Shown here: piece after piece, positions 36,229 through 43,350 of the stretch
Layout: each line of letters begins with the position of its first letter
How positions within the stretch are numbered: the stretch's first letter is position 1
Assembly (NCBI GenBank): GCA_938040315.1
Contig: CALHQW010000017.1
Span: forward strand, 1 to 64,000
Length of the DNA stretch: 64,000 nucleotides
Direction of reading: 5' to 3'
DNA from: an uncultured bacterium
GTDB taxonomy: Bacteria > Hydrothermota > Tepidihabitantia > Tepidihabitantales > DTDR01
Made by a program: the position numbers and the translations under genes
The notes under the pieces: model-generated
Told to the model about the DNA's origin: nothing
The model's input: the letters and a program-made list of their open reading frames with translations, nothing else
Database searches by the model: none

Positions 36229-36922
36229 AAATCTTTTCGTTAATTACGGAATGATTAAAGCGTTACAAGGGGTATCCTTAGTTGTTAAGGAAAAAGAAAT
36301 TGTTGCTTTAATTGGCAATAACGGTGCCGGTAAAACGACAACTTTAAAGACAATTTCTGGTTTAATTAAACCAACAAGTGGCAAAATATATTTTAAAGAT
36401 ATTGACTTAATAAAACTAAGCCCTTGCCAAATTACTAAATTGGGAATTATCCATGTTCCGGAAGGAAGAAAACCTTTTGCTAACCTTTCTGTTTATGAAA
36501 ATTTAAGATTGGGTGCTTATTTTGTTAATAAAAAAAGTGAGATTGAAGAAAGACTTTCTTTTGTCTTCAAAATTTTCCCCCGTTTAAAAGAAAGATTAAA
36601 ACAGCCAGCCGGTACCCTCTCCGGCGGCGAATTACAAATGCTTGCTATTGGCCGAGGTCTAATGGCAAAACCTAATTTACTTCTCTTAGATGAACCATCG
36701 ATGGGACTTTCTCCCATTCTTGTTGAAGAGATATTTTCAGTAATTAAGAATATCAATGAAGAAGGTACTGCCATTTTACTTATTGAACAAAATGCTGCTA
36801 AGGCTTTATCGGTAGCCCATCGGGCATATGTTTTAGAAACAGGAAAAATAATGTTGGAAGGAAAAGCCGAAGAACTGATTAATAATGAGAATGTAAAAAA
36901 TATTTATTTGGGAGTTAAATAA
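36215..36922 (+). CDS. livF: branched-chain amino acid ABC transporter ATPase LivF
   Basis: 235 residues. Walker A GNNGAGKTTT, signature LSGGELQMLAIGRGLM, Walker B LLLLDEPSMGL, then LIEQNAAKALSVAHRAYVLETGKI, all LivF-like. With livG it forms the ATPase pair. No periplasmic binding protein (LivJ/K) is in the operon, so it must come from elsewhere. The last 19 bp overlap the convergent nadE. Confidence 0.93.
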   Translation: MLFIENLFVNYGMIKALQGVSLVVKEKEIVALIGNNGAGKTTTLKTISGLIKPTSGKIYFKDIDLIKLSPCQITKLGIIHVPEGRKPFANLSVYENLRLGAYFVNKKSEIEERLSFVFKIFPRLKERLKQPAGTLSGGELQMLAIGRGLMAKPNLLLLDEPSMGLSPILVEEIFSVIKNINEEGTAILLIEQNAAKALSVAHRAYVLETGKIMLEGKAEELINNENVKNIYLGVK

Positions 36923-38484
36923 AATTTGTTAATAATTGGGAAATCAAAACTTTCTTTTTTTAAGATTAATTTAAGAGGCGCCTGCTTCCTTTTAAATTCA
37001 CTTTGATAAATCAAGCCGATAATTTTGTTCACTTCTTTTGGTAAAAAACCTTTCTTAATAATATTTCGGAGAGGTTGATTTTCAACTAGATAATTTTTAA
37101 TAATTTCATCTAATTGAGAATAGGGAATTAAATCTTTTTCATCTTCTTGATTAGGTCGTAACTCAGCCGAAGGTTTTTTAGTTAAAATTCTTTGCGGAAT
37201 TAAATTAAATTTTTTATTTAAATATTCGGCCAATTTATATACTTCCGTTTTCGTCAAATCACCAATCGGCGCCAAACCACCACTCATATCACCATAAAGA
37301 GTCGCATAGCCAACGGTCATTTCTGATTTATTACCGGTTGCCAAAACTAAATAGTTAAATTTATTTGCTAACGCCATTAACAAATTTCCCCTTATTCGGG
37401 CTTGAAGATTTTCTTCAGTCTTATCAAAGGGTAAATCTTTAAAAATTGGTTTTAAGGTATTTAAATATTCTTGATAGAGATTATTTATAGAAATTTCAAT
37501 AACTTCTATTCCTAAATTTCTTGCTAAGGCATAAGCATCCTCAAGGCTTTCTGGTGAAGAATAGGGTCCGGGCATTGTCAAACCAATCACATTCTTTTTC
37601 CCCAATGCTAAAACTGCCAAAGTAGCAACCACGCTTGAATCAATTCCACCGGATATCCCCAAAATTACTTTGGAAAAATTATTTTTTCTTACATAATCTT
37701 TAATTCCCAAAATAATTCCTTGATAAATTTCCTCCATTTCCTCTTCCTCTTCTTCTTTCCAAGGAGCATGAATAATACTCTCGTCATAAATAATAAAATC
37801 TTCTTCAAATTTCTTTGCCCTCATCAAAATCTCACCCTTTTCCGAAACTACCATACTACCGCCATCAAAAATCTTTCCATCGTTACCACCCACCAAATTA
37901 CAATAGATCATCCTAATGTTATTTTCTTTTGATTTTCTTTTTAATAACTCTTTTATTTCTTTATCTTTGCCAAGATAAAAAGGTCTTGCTGATATATTGA
38001 TAATTAACTCCGCACCTTTTCTTTTCAATTCTTTTATAACATCATATCTCCCTTCTAAATCTTCCCCAATAATTATTCCTAATTTTTTATTATTAAAATT
38101 AAAAACTACCCTTCTTTGGGAAGGAGTAAAATAATCTCGCTCTATCAAAGAAAGATTAGTTTTTACACTAAAACTTAATAATTTTCTATCTTTTATTAAA
38201 TAAGCCACATTAAGAAGGCTTCTTCCTACTTTCAAGGGCAATCCAATAACAATTGAAATTCCTTGAGTATTAAAAAGCACCCTTCTTAAACTTCTTATAG
38301 CACTATTAAGAAAATCAGGCTGTTTTAATAAATCCTTAGGAAAATAACCAGTAAGAAAAAGTTCTGGGAAAATAATTAAATCCACTTTTCTTTGCTGAGC
38401 AATTTTAATAGTATTTAGGACTTTATTTAAATTTCCTCTAAAATCGCCAACCGTGGAATTTAATTGAGCAATCCCTATTCTCAT
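36904..38484 (-). CDS. nadE: glutamine-dependent NAD+ synthetase
   Basis: 526 residues with two domains. The N-terminal nitrilase-type glutaminase (about 1-245) has Glu in IFPELFLTGY, Lys in SVKTNLSLIERDYF and Cys in YCNLVGGNDGKIFDGGS. The C-terminal synthetase has the P-loop GISGGIDSSVVATLA, then LATGNKSEMTVGYATLYGDMSGG. It makes NAD+ from deamido-NAD+, ATP and glutamine. NadA is encoded at 58.4 kb, so the organism probably makes NAD de novo. Monocistronic; its 3' end overlaps livF. Confidence 0.96.
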   Translation of the reverse strand: MRIGIAQLNSTVGDFRGNLNKVLNTIKIAQQRKVDLIIFPELFLTGYFPKDLLKQPDFLNSAIRSLRRVLFNTQGISIVIGLPLKVGRSLLNVAYLIKDRKLLSFSVKTNLSLIERDYFTPSQRRVVFNFNNKKLGIIIGEDLEGRYDVIKELKRKGAELIINISARPFYLGKDKEIKELLKRKSKENNIRMIYCNLVGGNDGKIFDGGSMVVSEKGEILMRAKKFEEDFIIYDESIIHAPWKEEEEEEMEEIYQGIILGIKDYVRKNNFSKVILGISGGIDSSVVATLAVLALGKKNVIGLTMPGPYSSPESLEDAYALARNLGIEVIEISINNLYQEYLNTLKPIFKDLPFDKTEENLQARIRGNLLMALANKFNYLVLATGNKSEMTVGYATLYGDMSGGLAPIGDLTKTEVYKLAEYLNKKFNLIPQRILTKKPSAELRPNQEDEKDLIPYSQLDEIIKNYLVENQPLRNIIKKGFLPKEVNKIIGLIYQSEFKRKQAPLKLILKKESFDFPIINKFYLTPK

Positions 38485-38495
38485 TAACTATTTTT

Positions 38496-38523
38496 ATTTT
38501 AATTATAATTTTCTAAAAATCAA
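38496..38523 (-). promoter_or_regulatory. predicted nadE promoter
   Basis: Minus strand: TTGATT (38523-38518), a 16-bp spacer and TAAAAT (38501-38496). ATG 38484 follows after 11 bases. A second TATAAT-like word lies in the spacer. Confidence 0.6.
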
Positions 38524-38630
38524 GATGGTATATAGCCAAAATTATTATAAAACTTCTTTCCGTTCCCCGAATAGTATAGGATATAGTCTTATAGGCTAAA
38601 GGATTATCTTTATAGACTACTTATTATCTT

Positions 38631-40346
38631 TTAACTCAATAAAATATTTAAAATAAAAGATATCAAAAACCCTAATACTAATTGAAAAATAATAATTTTA
38701 AAGGCATCCTTGATTTTAAATTCCCTTATCAAAATTAAAGTTGTTGAGAGACAGGGTAGATAAATAATTAGAAATATTGAGGAAATAATTAACTCTCTAG
38801 GAGTCAAATTGAAGGGCACTAATAAAGCAATACTAACATCTTTTCTTAAAAAACCAGTTATCATTAGTGGTACTATTTCCTTCGGTAAAGATAAGAATCT
38901 TTGAAAAATCGGTTCCGAAAAATACTCTAAAAACTTAATAATTTTCAAAATATCTAATATTCCAAAAAAGAATACACCACCAATAATTAAAGGAACCGCT
39001 TCTTTAATAAATAATTTTATCCGAAAATACAGTTTCCTAAAAACCATTGAAAAATAGGGTAGCCGATAAGGTGGAATTTCTATAAAAATTTCTTGGGCTT
39101 CACTCTGGAAAATTCTATTTAAAATAAAAGTAGAAATTAAGGAGAGAAATATTAAAAGAGAAAATATTAGAAAAAGATATTTTACTCCATAGGGAGATAA
39201 AAGGGCAATCACCATGGTTGTTTGTGGTAAGCAAGGTGATGAGAGTAAGATTAAAAGACCGGTCAAAATCCTTTCTCTTTTCCTTTCTAAAATTCTCGTT
39301 GCCATAATCGCTGGAACTTTACAACCAAAACCTAAAATTATTGGAATAAGAGAATAGCCATGAATACCTAATCGGTGCGTAAAACCATCAAATACTGCGG
39401 CTAATCTTACTAAATAGCCAACATCTTCTAATACCGATAAAATTAAATAAAAAGCAAAAAGATAAGGCAAGACAACAACAAAAGGAATATAAATACCAGT
39501 ATTTAACAATCCAAAAGATTTTAATGGTTCTATCTCTTTGCCGATTAAAATATTAAATATTAATGGCGACTTTATTTTTTCTATTAACTTTATTATGTTT
39601 GGTAAGTATAAATTATTGAAAATTGGATCAAAAAGATAGTTTATCAAATTTTCTCCTATCAATCTTACCAAAATAAATGTTAAAAATAAAATACTAATTG
39701 CCGTTATTAAACCAGTAATTGGTTTGATAGTAAAGTCTTCAATCCTTTCTAAAAAAGTATGGTGGCGATGAGTAATTTTCTGAACTTCCTTTATAATTCT
39801 ACCAATTTCTTGCCATCTCTCTTCTTCTTTAAATTGAAAATTACTTATTCTTGCCTTGCCTAAATTTTCTTTCAATTCCTTTATTCCTTCACCAGTTATT
39901 GCACAGGTAGGAAATATTGGTAAATCTAATATCTGAGAAAGTTTTTTATAATCAATACCAATTCCTAAATGTCTCGTTTCATCCCAAAAATTTAAAACGA
40001 TAACCATTGGCACTTTCTCTTTTATTAATTGAAGTGTTAAATTTAGATTTCTTTCCAAATTTGTTGCATTTACTACATTAATAACAACAAAAGAACCTTC
40101 CCTTTTTGCTTCCGCTAACATCTCTTTTGCTACTTCTTCTGCTTGATTGGTTGGTTCTTTTAATGAATATATTCCCGGAACATCAATAACCTTGACTTTT
40201 TCATTATTTAATTTCGTTTCCCCTTCATGATATTCAACAGTGGTTCCCGGATAATTGCTGATAATTACTGTCGTACCCGTTAACCGAGTAAAAATTATTG
40301 ATTTACCAACATTCGGGTTACCAAAAAGAAGAATTTTTCTAATCAT
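38631..40346 (-). CDS. feoB: ferrous iron transporter FeoB (short form)
   Basis: FeoB is the inner-membrane Fe2+ permease with an N-terminal G domain: P-loop GNPNVGKS (9-16), NYPGTTVEY (G2), DVPGIYSL (G3), NFWD (G4). Membrane part has the two Gate domains (YLVRLAAVFDGFTHRLGIHGYSLIPIILGFGCKVPAIMATR with the conserved Cys, and AVPLIIGGVFFFGIL). At 571 residues it is about 200 shorter than the E. coli protein, mostly through a short G-domain linker and C-terminus. Last gene of the fur-feoA-feoA-feoB unit; overlaps feoA by 8 bp. Confidence 0.94.
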   Translation of the reverse strand: MIRKILLFGNPNVGKSIIFTRLTGTTVIISNYPGTTVEYHEGETKLNNEKVKVIDVPGIYSLKEPTNQAEEVAKEMLAEAKREGSFVVINVVNATNLERNLNLTLQLIKEKVPMVIVLNFWDETRHLGIGIDYKKLSQILDLPIFPTCAITGEGIKELKENLGKARISNFQFKEEERWQEIGRIIKEVQKITHRHHTFLERIEDFTIKPITGLITAISILFLTFILVRLIGENLINYLFDPIFNNLYLPNIIKLIEKIKSPLIFNILIGKEIEPLKSFGLLNTGIYIPFVVVLPYLFAFYLILSVLEDVGYLVRLAAVFDGFTHRLGIHGYSLIPIILGFGCKVPAIMATRILERKRERILTGLLILLSSPCLPQTTMVIALLSPYGVKYLFLIFSLLIFLSLISTFILNRIFQSEAQEIFIEIPPYRLPYFSMVFRKLYFRIKLFIKEAVPLIIGGVFFFGILDILKIIKFLEYFSEPIFQRFLSLPKEIVPLMITGFLRKDVSIALLVPFNLTPRELIISSIFLIIYLPCLSTTLILIREFKIKDAFKIIIFQLVLGFLISFILNILLS

Positions 40347-40587
40347 TAATTCTTTTTACTAATATCTTCTTTGCCATACCGTAACCAATTGCTATTTTAC
40401 AATTTTTAACTTCAATTATTACCGGACCTCTAAAAAGTGCTTTACTTATCTTTTTTATTTTTACTCCCTCATAAATTCCCAAACTTTCTAAACGAAAACG
40501 CATTCTTAAACCACCAAGAATTTTCATAACTTCGGCATAAGAACCTTCCTCCAAACTTACCAAATCAACTAATTGAGAATTATTCAT
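40339..40587 (-). CDS. feoA: FeoA domain protein (copy adjoining feoB)
   Basis: 82 residues, SH3-like FeoA fold: LVDLVSLEEGSYAEVMKILGGLRMRFRLESLGIYEGVKIKKISKALFRGPVIIEVKNCKIAIGYGMAKKILV. The RLESLGIYEGVKIK and GPVIIEVKNCKIAIG blocks are standard FeoA. FeoA is a cytosolic accessory factor for FeoB. It overlaps feoB by 8 bp and the other feoA by 8 bp. Confidence 0.9.
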   Translation of the reverse strand: MNNSQLVDLVSLEEGSYAEVMKILGGLRMRFRLESLGIYEGVKIKKISKALFRGPVIIEVKNCKIAIGYGMAKKILVKRIND

Positions 40588-40828
40588 TTTTAATGATTAT
40601 CATCTTTGCCAAATTTTCGGGCAAAACAAGCATACCTTTCTTTATTTTAAAAATTAATAAATTATCAATTTTACCTATCTTCTCAATTTTACTTCCCTTT
40701 TTTATTCCCAAAAGATTCAATCTTTTTACATAAGAAGAAGAAAGATTAATCTTTTTTATCTTTGCCTTTTTATTAATTTCTAAACTCTTTAAATTATTAA
40801 CTTTTTTGACATTTTTCGCAGTACCCAT
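40580..40828 (-). CDS. feoA: second, diverged FeoA domain protein
   Basis: 82 residues with the same FeoA outline (LKSLEINKKAKIKKINLSSSYVKRLNLLGIKKGSKIEKIGKIDNLLIFKIKKGMLVLPENLAKMIII), but very Lys/Ile-rich and lacking the GP of the usual GPxxIxV stretch. It is probably a paralogue of the next gene. It overlaps fur by 32 bp, so translation is coupled to fur. Assignment by pattern and position. Confidence 0.8.
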   Translation of the reverse strand: MGTAKNVKKVNNLKSLEINKKAKIKKINLSSSYVKRLNLLGIKKGSKIEKIGKIDNLLIFKIKKGMLVLPENLAKMIIIKNE

Positions 40829-41213
40829 AAATTTCCAATTTATGAAAAACCATTTTAAAATTATATTTTTCTGCCACTTTTTTTTGGATATTTTCTATCT
40901 TTTTCTCATTAAACTCAATTATCTTTCCACATTTTAAACAGATAAGATGATCATGATGATAAGAAAGATGAAGCGGTTCGTATCTTCTATTCTTCTCTTC
41001 AAATTTCTGTTCAATTACCAACCCGCACTCTTTTAAAAGTTTTAATGTCCGATAAATTGTTGAACGACTAACTTTTTTCCCCAATTTCTCATACAATTCA
41101 TCAACACTAAAATGCTTATCTGCCTTAAAGAAAAAATCAATAAACTTTTTTCTTTTTACTGATTTTTTTAATCCCTTTTCATTAAAATATTTTGCTAATA
41201 TCTCTTCCCACAT
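40797..41213 (-). CDS. fur: ferric uptake regulator (Fur family)
   Basis: 138 residues: N-terminal winged helix (SRSTIYRTLKLLKECGLV recognition helix), then metal sites HHDH (86-89), Cys 92/Cys 95 (CLKC) and Cys 132/Cys 135 at the C-terminus (structural zinc). Placement before feoA-feoA-feoB and a Fur box over its own start make an iron-responsive Fur more likely than PerR or Zur. ATG 41213 is chosen; an upstream TTG (41270) overlaps the -35 box. Confidence 0.93.
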   Translation of the reverse strand: MWEEILAKYFNEKGLKKSVKRKKFIDFFFKADKHFSVDELYEKLGKKVSRSTIYRTLKLLKECGLVIEQKFEEKNRRYEPLHLSYHHDHLICLKCGKIIEFNEKKIENIQKKVAEKYNFKMVFHKLEIYGYCEKCQKS

Positions 41214-41220
41214 ATTAAAA

Positions 41221-41241
41221 TGAAATTGAAATTCATTTTCA
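41221..41241 (-). promoter_or_regulatory. Fur box in the fur-feo promoter
   Basis: A 21-bp near-palindrome with arms TGAAATTGAA and TTCATTTTCA around one central base (9 of 10 pairs match). It agrees with the classic 21-bp Fur box at 16 positions. It begins 2 bp past the -10 box and covers the expected +1, so bound Fur would block its own operon. Confidence 0.82.
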
Positions 41242-41242
41242 A

Positions 41243-41270
41243 AATATAACAAAAATCTAATAAAAGTCAA
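41243..41270 (-). promoter_or_regulatory. predicted fur-feoAAB promoter
   Basis: Minus strand: TTGACT (41270-41265), a 16-bp spacer and TATATT (41248-41243). The leader to ATG 41213 is about 23 nt. A near-identical copy of this promoter occurs at 43194-43221. Confidence 0.75.
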
Positions 41271-41338
41271 ACTTAAATCCTATTTTCATAAGCAAGTTTA
41301 AGACCTTTGGACAGTTTAAATTTCTTATAAAAAATCTC

Positions 41339-41366
41339 TTGACTTTTTGGAAATTTTATTTATTAT
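41339..41366 (+). promoter_or_regulatory. predicted promoter of the NucS-like nuclease gene
   Basis: TTGACT (41339-41344), a 16-bp spacer and TATTAT (41361-41366). Two overlapping TATAAT words follow (41364, 41372), so the exact -10 is uncertain. Confidence 0.6.
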
Positions 41367-41372
41367 AATTAT

Positions 41373-41520
41373 TATAATATTTGTTCTTTGGAAATTGCGG
41401 AAGGTACTTTTTATTGGGCATCAGAGAATAAAAAAGGCGGTTGAAGGGAAAAAGGCTCTACCCTTCTTTCGCAATAAATAATTAGGAGCCAAAACATAAA
41501 TAAAAAAGGAGGTGATTTAA
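41373..41520 (+). promoter_or_regulatory. long structured 5' leader with boxA-like element
   Basis: A leader of about 150 nt. A boxA-like TGTTCTTTGG starts at 41382. TTGCG-GAAGG (41395-41404) can pair with CCTTC (41462-41466) and CGCAA (41470-41474). GAAGGG (41443-41448) competes for the same CCCTTC (41461-41466); its 12-nt loop holds GGCTC (41454-41458), complementary to GAGCC (41486-41490), giving a possible H-type pseudoknot. The strong ribosome site AAGGAGGTGA is at 41507-41516. It matches no riboswitch class I know. Confidence 0.5.
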
Positions 41521-42489
41521 ATGGCTTATTTAATGAAAATATCTACAAGATTTTTAGGAGAACAAACTTATTTTAAGCGAGAAGCCGATTTGGAAAATTT
41601 TATTTTAACTCATCCACTCATTTTATCATCCTCAGAAGATGCTCCTGAAAATCTTGTTCCAGTTTATATCATTGGGCGGCAAGAAAAATTACCAAATAAT
41701 GACGGGATTATGGATTTAATTTGTTTAATTTGGAATCCTGATTTAGGAAAGTATCAAATTTGGGTATATGAGTTAAAAGTATATTCACAAAATTCTAATG
41801 ATGTTCAGCAACTTATTAACTATCTGAGAGCGATCGACGAAAATCAGGAGTATAGGAATGATCTCATCCAGAGAGCAGCAAATTTTGTAAAAGAATTTTT
41901 GGATAATAATATTAGAGGAGCTCTTTGTGCACAGGCCTTTTCTGATGAAGTGGTAAAAGGAATAATTGATGAAAATTTAAACCGCTCGTATGAAAAAAAA
42001 TTACTTGCTGTTAAGATATATCTTTTTCCAGTAGATAATGATATGTTTGCTTTGATTGAACCGTTCATAGGTGAAGAGAGAACTACCACAGGAGGAAGGC
42101 GTGCTACTCATTATGATGATATTCCTGATTTATCAGACTTTGAGTTAGAAGAAGAATTATTTAGAATTCTGTCAAATAGAAAAAAGACCCATCCCCAAAG
42201 ATTTGAGCAACTTAAAGCATTTTTAGAGTTATTTGTTAGTAACCCTAAGCGCAGTGTAAATCAAAAAGAATTGAGGGAAGAGTGGCAAAATAGAGGTCTT
42301 CCCAAAGAAGACAGGGGTCTGTCAGTTTCGCAGGTGTTGGGCTATAAAAATAATGGTGCACTACGAAAAATTTTGGAGTGGGATGTTATCCCACCGGATA
42401 TAAAAGATAACTATAGATTAAAAGATGAAAGATATGCAGAAGTTCTTAGAAATGTGCTTAATAGAATAAGTAAACAGCAGATAACATAG
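41521..42489 (+). CDS. PD-(D/E)XK nuclease, NucS/DUF91-like, with C-terminal helical domain
   Basis: 322 residues. The N-terminal half follows the NucS/EndoMS nuclease pattern: acidic helix EADLENFILTHPLIL, VYIIGRQEKLP (about 49-59), catalytic-type Asp 65 in GIMDLICL, E84-x-K86 in VYELKVYS, then a Gln in VQQLINYL. The C-terminal part (about 215-320; VNQKELREEWQNRGLPKEDRGLSVSQVLGYKNNGALRKIL) looks like a helix-turn-helix DNA-binding module. The N-terminal beta domain and PCNA contacts of true NucS are absent, so a defence or repair nuclease is possible. It stands alone, and its leader is unlike any other in the window. Confidence 0.72.
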   Translation: MAYLMKISTRFLGEQTYFKREADLENFILTHPLILSSSEDAPENLVPVYIIGRQEKLPNNDGIMDLICLIWNPDLGKYQIWVYELKVYSQNSNDVQQLINYLRAIDENQEYRNDLIQRAANFVKEFLDNNIRGALCAQAFSDEVVKGIIDENLNRSYEKKLLAVKIYLFPVDNDMFALIEPFIGEERTTTGGRRATHYDDIPDLSDFELEEELFRILSNRKKTHPQRFEQLKAFLELFVSNPKRSVNQKELREEWQNRGLPKEDRGLSVSQVLGYKNNGALRKILEWDVIPPDIKDNYRLKDERYAEVLRNVLNRISKQQIT

Positions 42490-43193
42490 CCTATACGCTT
42501 TGAATTGATATCTTTGTTCTTTGGGATAGTGCTTTTTATTTGACCACAATGGTGCATAAGTTAGAGCCGTTAAATGATATTTTATTTAACAAATTGAATA
42601 AAAAATTGGTTCGTCACTAGAAAGGGGAGTGAAAAATTTAAAAGGCATTTCCATAAATTCATATAATATTGTAATTTTCTCCTTTATAATCTTTTCAAAA
42701 GGGACTATATTATGATGAATTTATTATATTTCTTTCCAAAAATAAAATAAAAATAGGATTTTGAAAATGGCAAAAGGAGATAAATAGGAAGAAGGGAGCA
42801 ATGCCCTCTAGGGCTACCAACGACAAAAAATAATCGGCGACAAACCTTTTTATAAATAAGCGACTTTTCTATTTTTAAAAAATGCGAGCATCTTATTTTT
42901 TTAATAAGTGATTGCCGCTTTTAATAAAGAAAGGAAAACGCCATTTATTATAAGATTTTCAATTATTTTTAATGGGAAAGGAATAAACTTTATAAAAAGG
43001 AATTATATTGAGATCTTTACCATTTTATATCGTTTAATGAGAAGGAGTGGATATATAATCGCAAACGCAACTTCTTCTTGTAGTACCGATCATTCTGATA
43101 TCTATTTATATCTATTTAATCAAGATTAACGGAAACAGCACTCTACTGATAATATTTCTATCCGATCCAAAAAATTATCCAATTTATTTTTAA

Positions 43194-43221
43194 AATATAA
43201 AAAAATCCAATAAAAAGTCAA
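43194..43221 (-). promoter_or_regulatory. orphan promoter, copy of the fur promoter
   Basis: Minus strand: TTGACT (43221-43216), a 16-bp spacer and TATATT (43199-43194), within about 37 bp almost identical to the fur promoter (41241-41277 against 43192-43228). It has no Fur box. It points into 700 gene-free bases; downstream only very short frames exist, e.g. 18 codons from a TTG soon after the -10 (ending in SVECCFR). Confidence 0.5.
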
Positions 43222-43291
43222 ACTTAAAAAATAAATGGTACAAAAATTGATTTTATATTAAATAAGAAAATATGAATTTAGCAAAGAAATT

Positions 43292-43329
43292 TGTAAAAAT
43301 TATTACCCATTGTAAAAATTATTGCTCAT
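43292..43329 (+). repeat. 19-bp tandem repeat before the C25-like gene
   Basis: Two units of tgtaaaaattattNcNcat (43292-43310 and 43311-43329) differ at two positions. Part of the second unit can fold with the ribosome site of the next gene. Confidence 0.65.
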
Positions 43330-43350
43330 TTTTTAAAAATGGGAGGCAAT

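Larger units (their letters stand above)
42490..43338. other. long gene-free region after the nuclease gene
   Basis: About 850 bases without a supported gene. From the left: a second TTTGTTCTTTGG word (42513-42524) followed by CTTTTTATT and TTAGAGCC; a perfect 7-bp stem GTTAAAT/ATTTAAC (about 42567-42588); a GCCCTCTAGGGC palindrome near 42802-42813; short hairpins around 42880; an orphan minus-strand promoter (43194-43221); and a 19-bp tandem repeat before the C25 gene. It looks like a decayed or RNA-bearing island. Confidence 0.5.

Noticed and set aside
38570-38625. TAGTCT/AGACTA inverted repeat behind feoB as an intrinsic terminator
   Set aside because: The stem is interrupted and no T run follows on the minus strand; too weak to call.
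42780-42860. GCCCTCTAGGGC hairpin region as SRP RNA, 6S RNA or RNase P RNA
   Set aside because: None of the conserved core sequences of these RNAs is present.
42908-43129. A 73-codon plus-strand frame in the gene-free region
   Set aside because: No ATG start with ribosome site, no recognisable family, composition like the surrounding spacer.
41241-43228. Two 37-bp direct repeats flanking about 1.9 kb, at first taken for ends of a mobile element or att sites
   Set aside because: Each copy is a complete TTGACT-16-TATATT promoter, and one is needed for fur; no transposase or integrase lies between them. Kept only as a promoter duplication.
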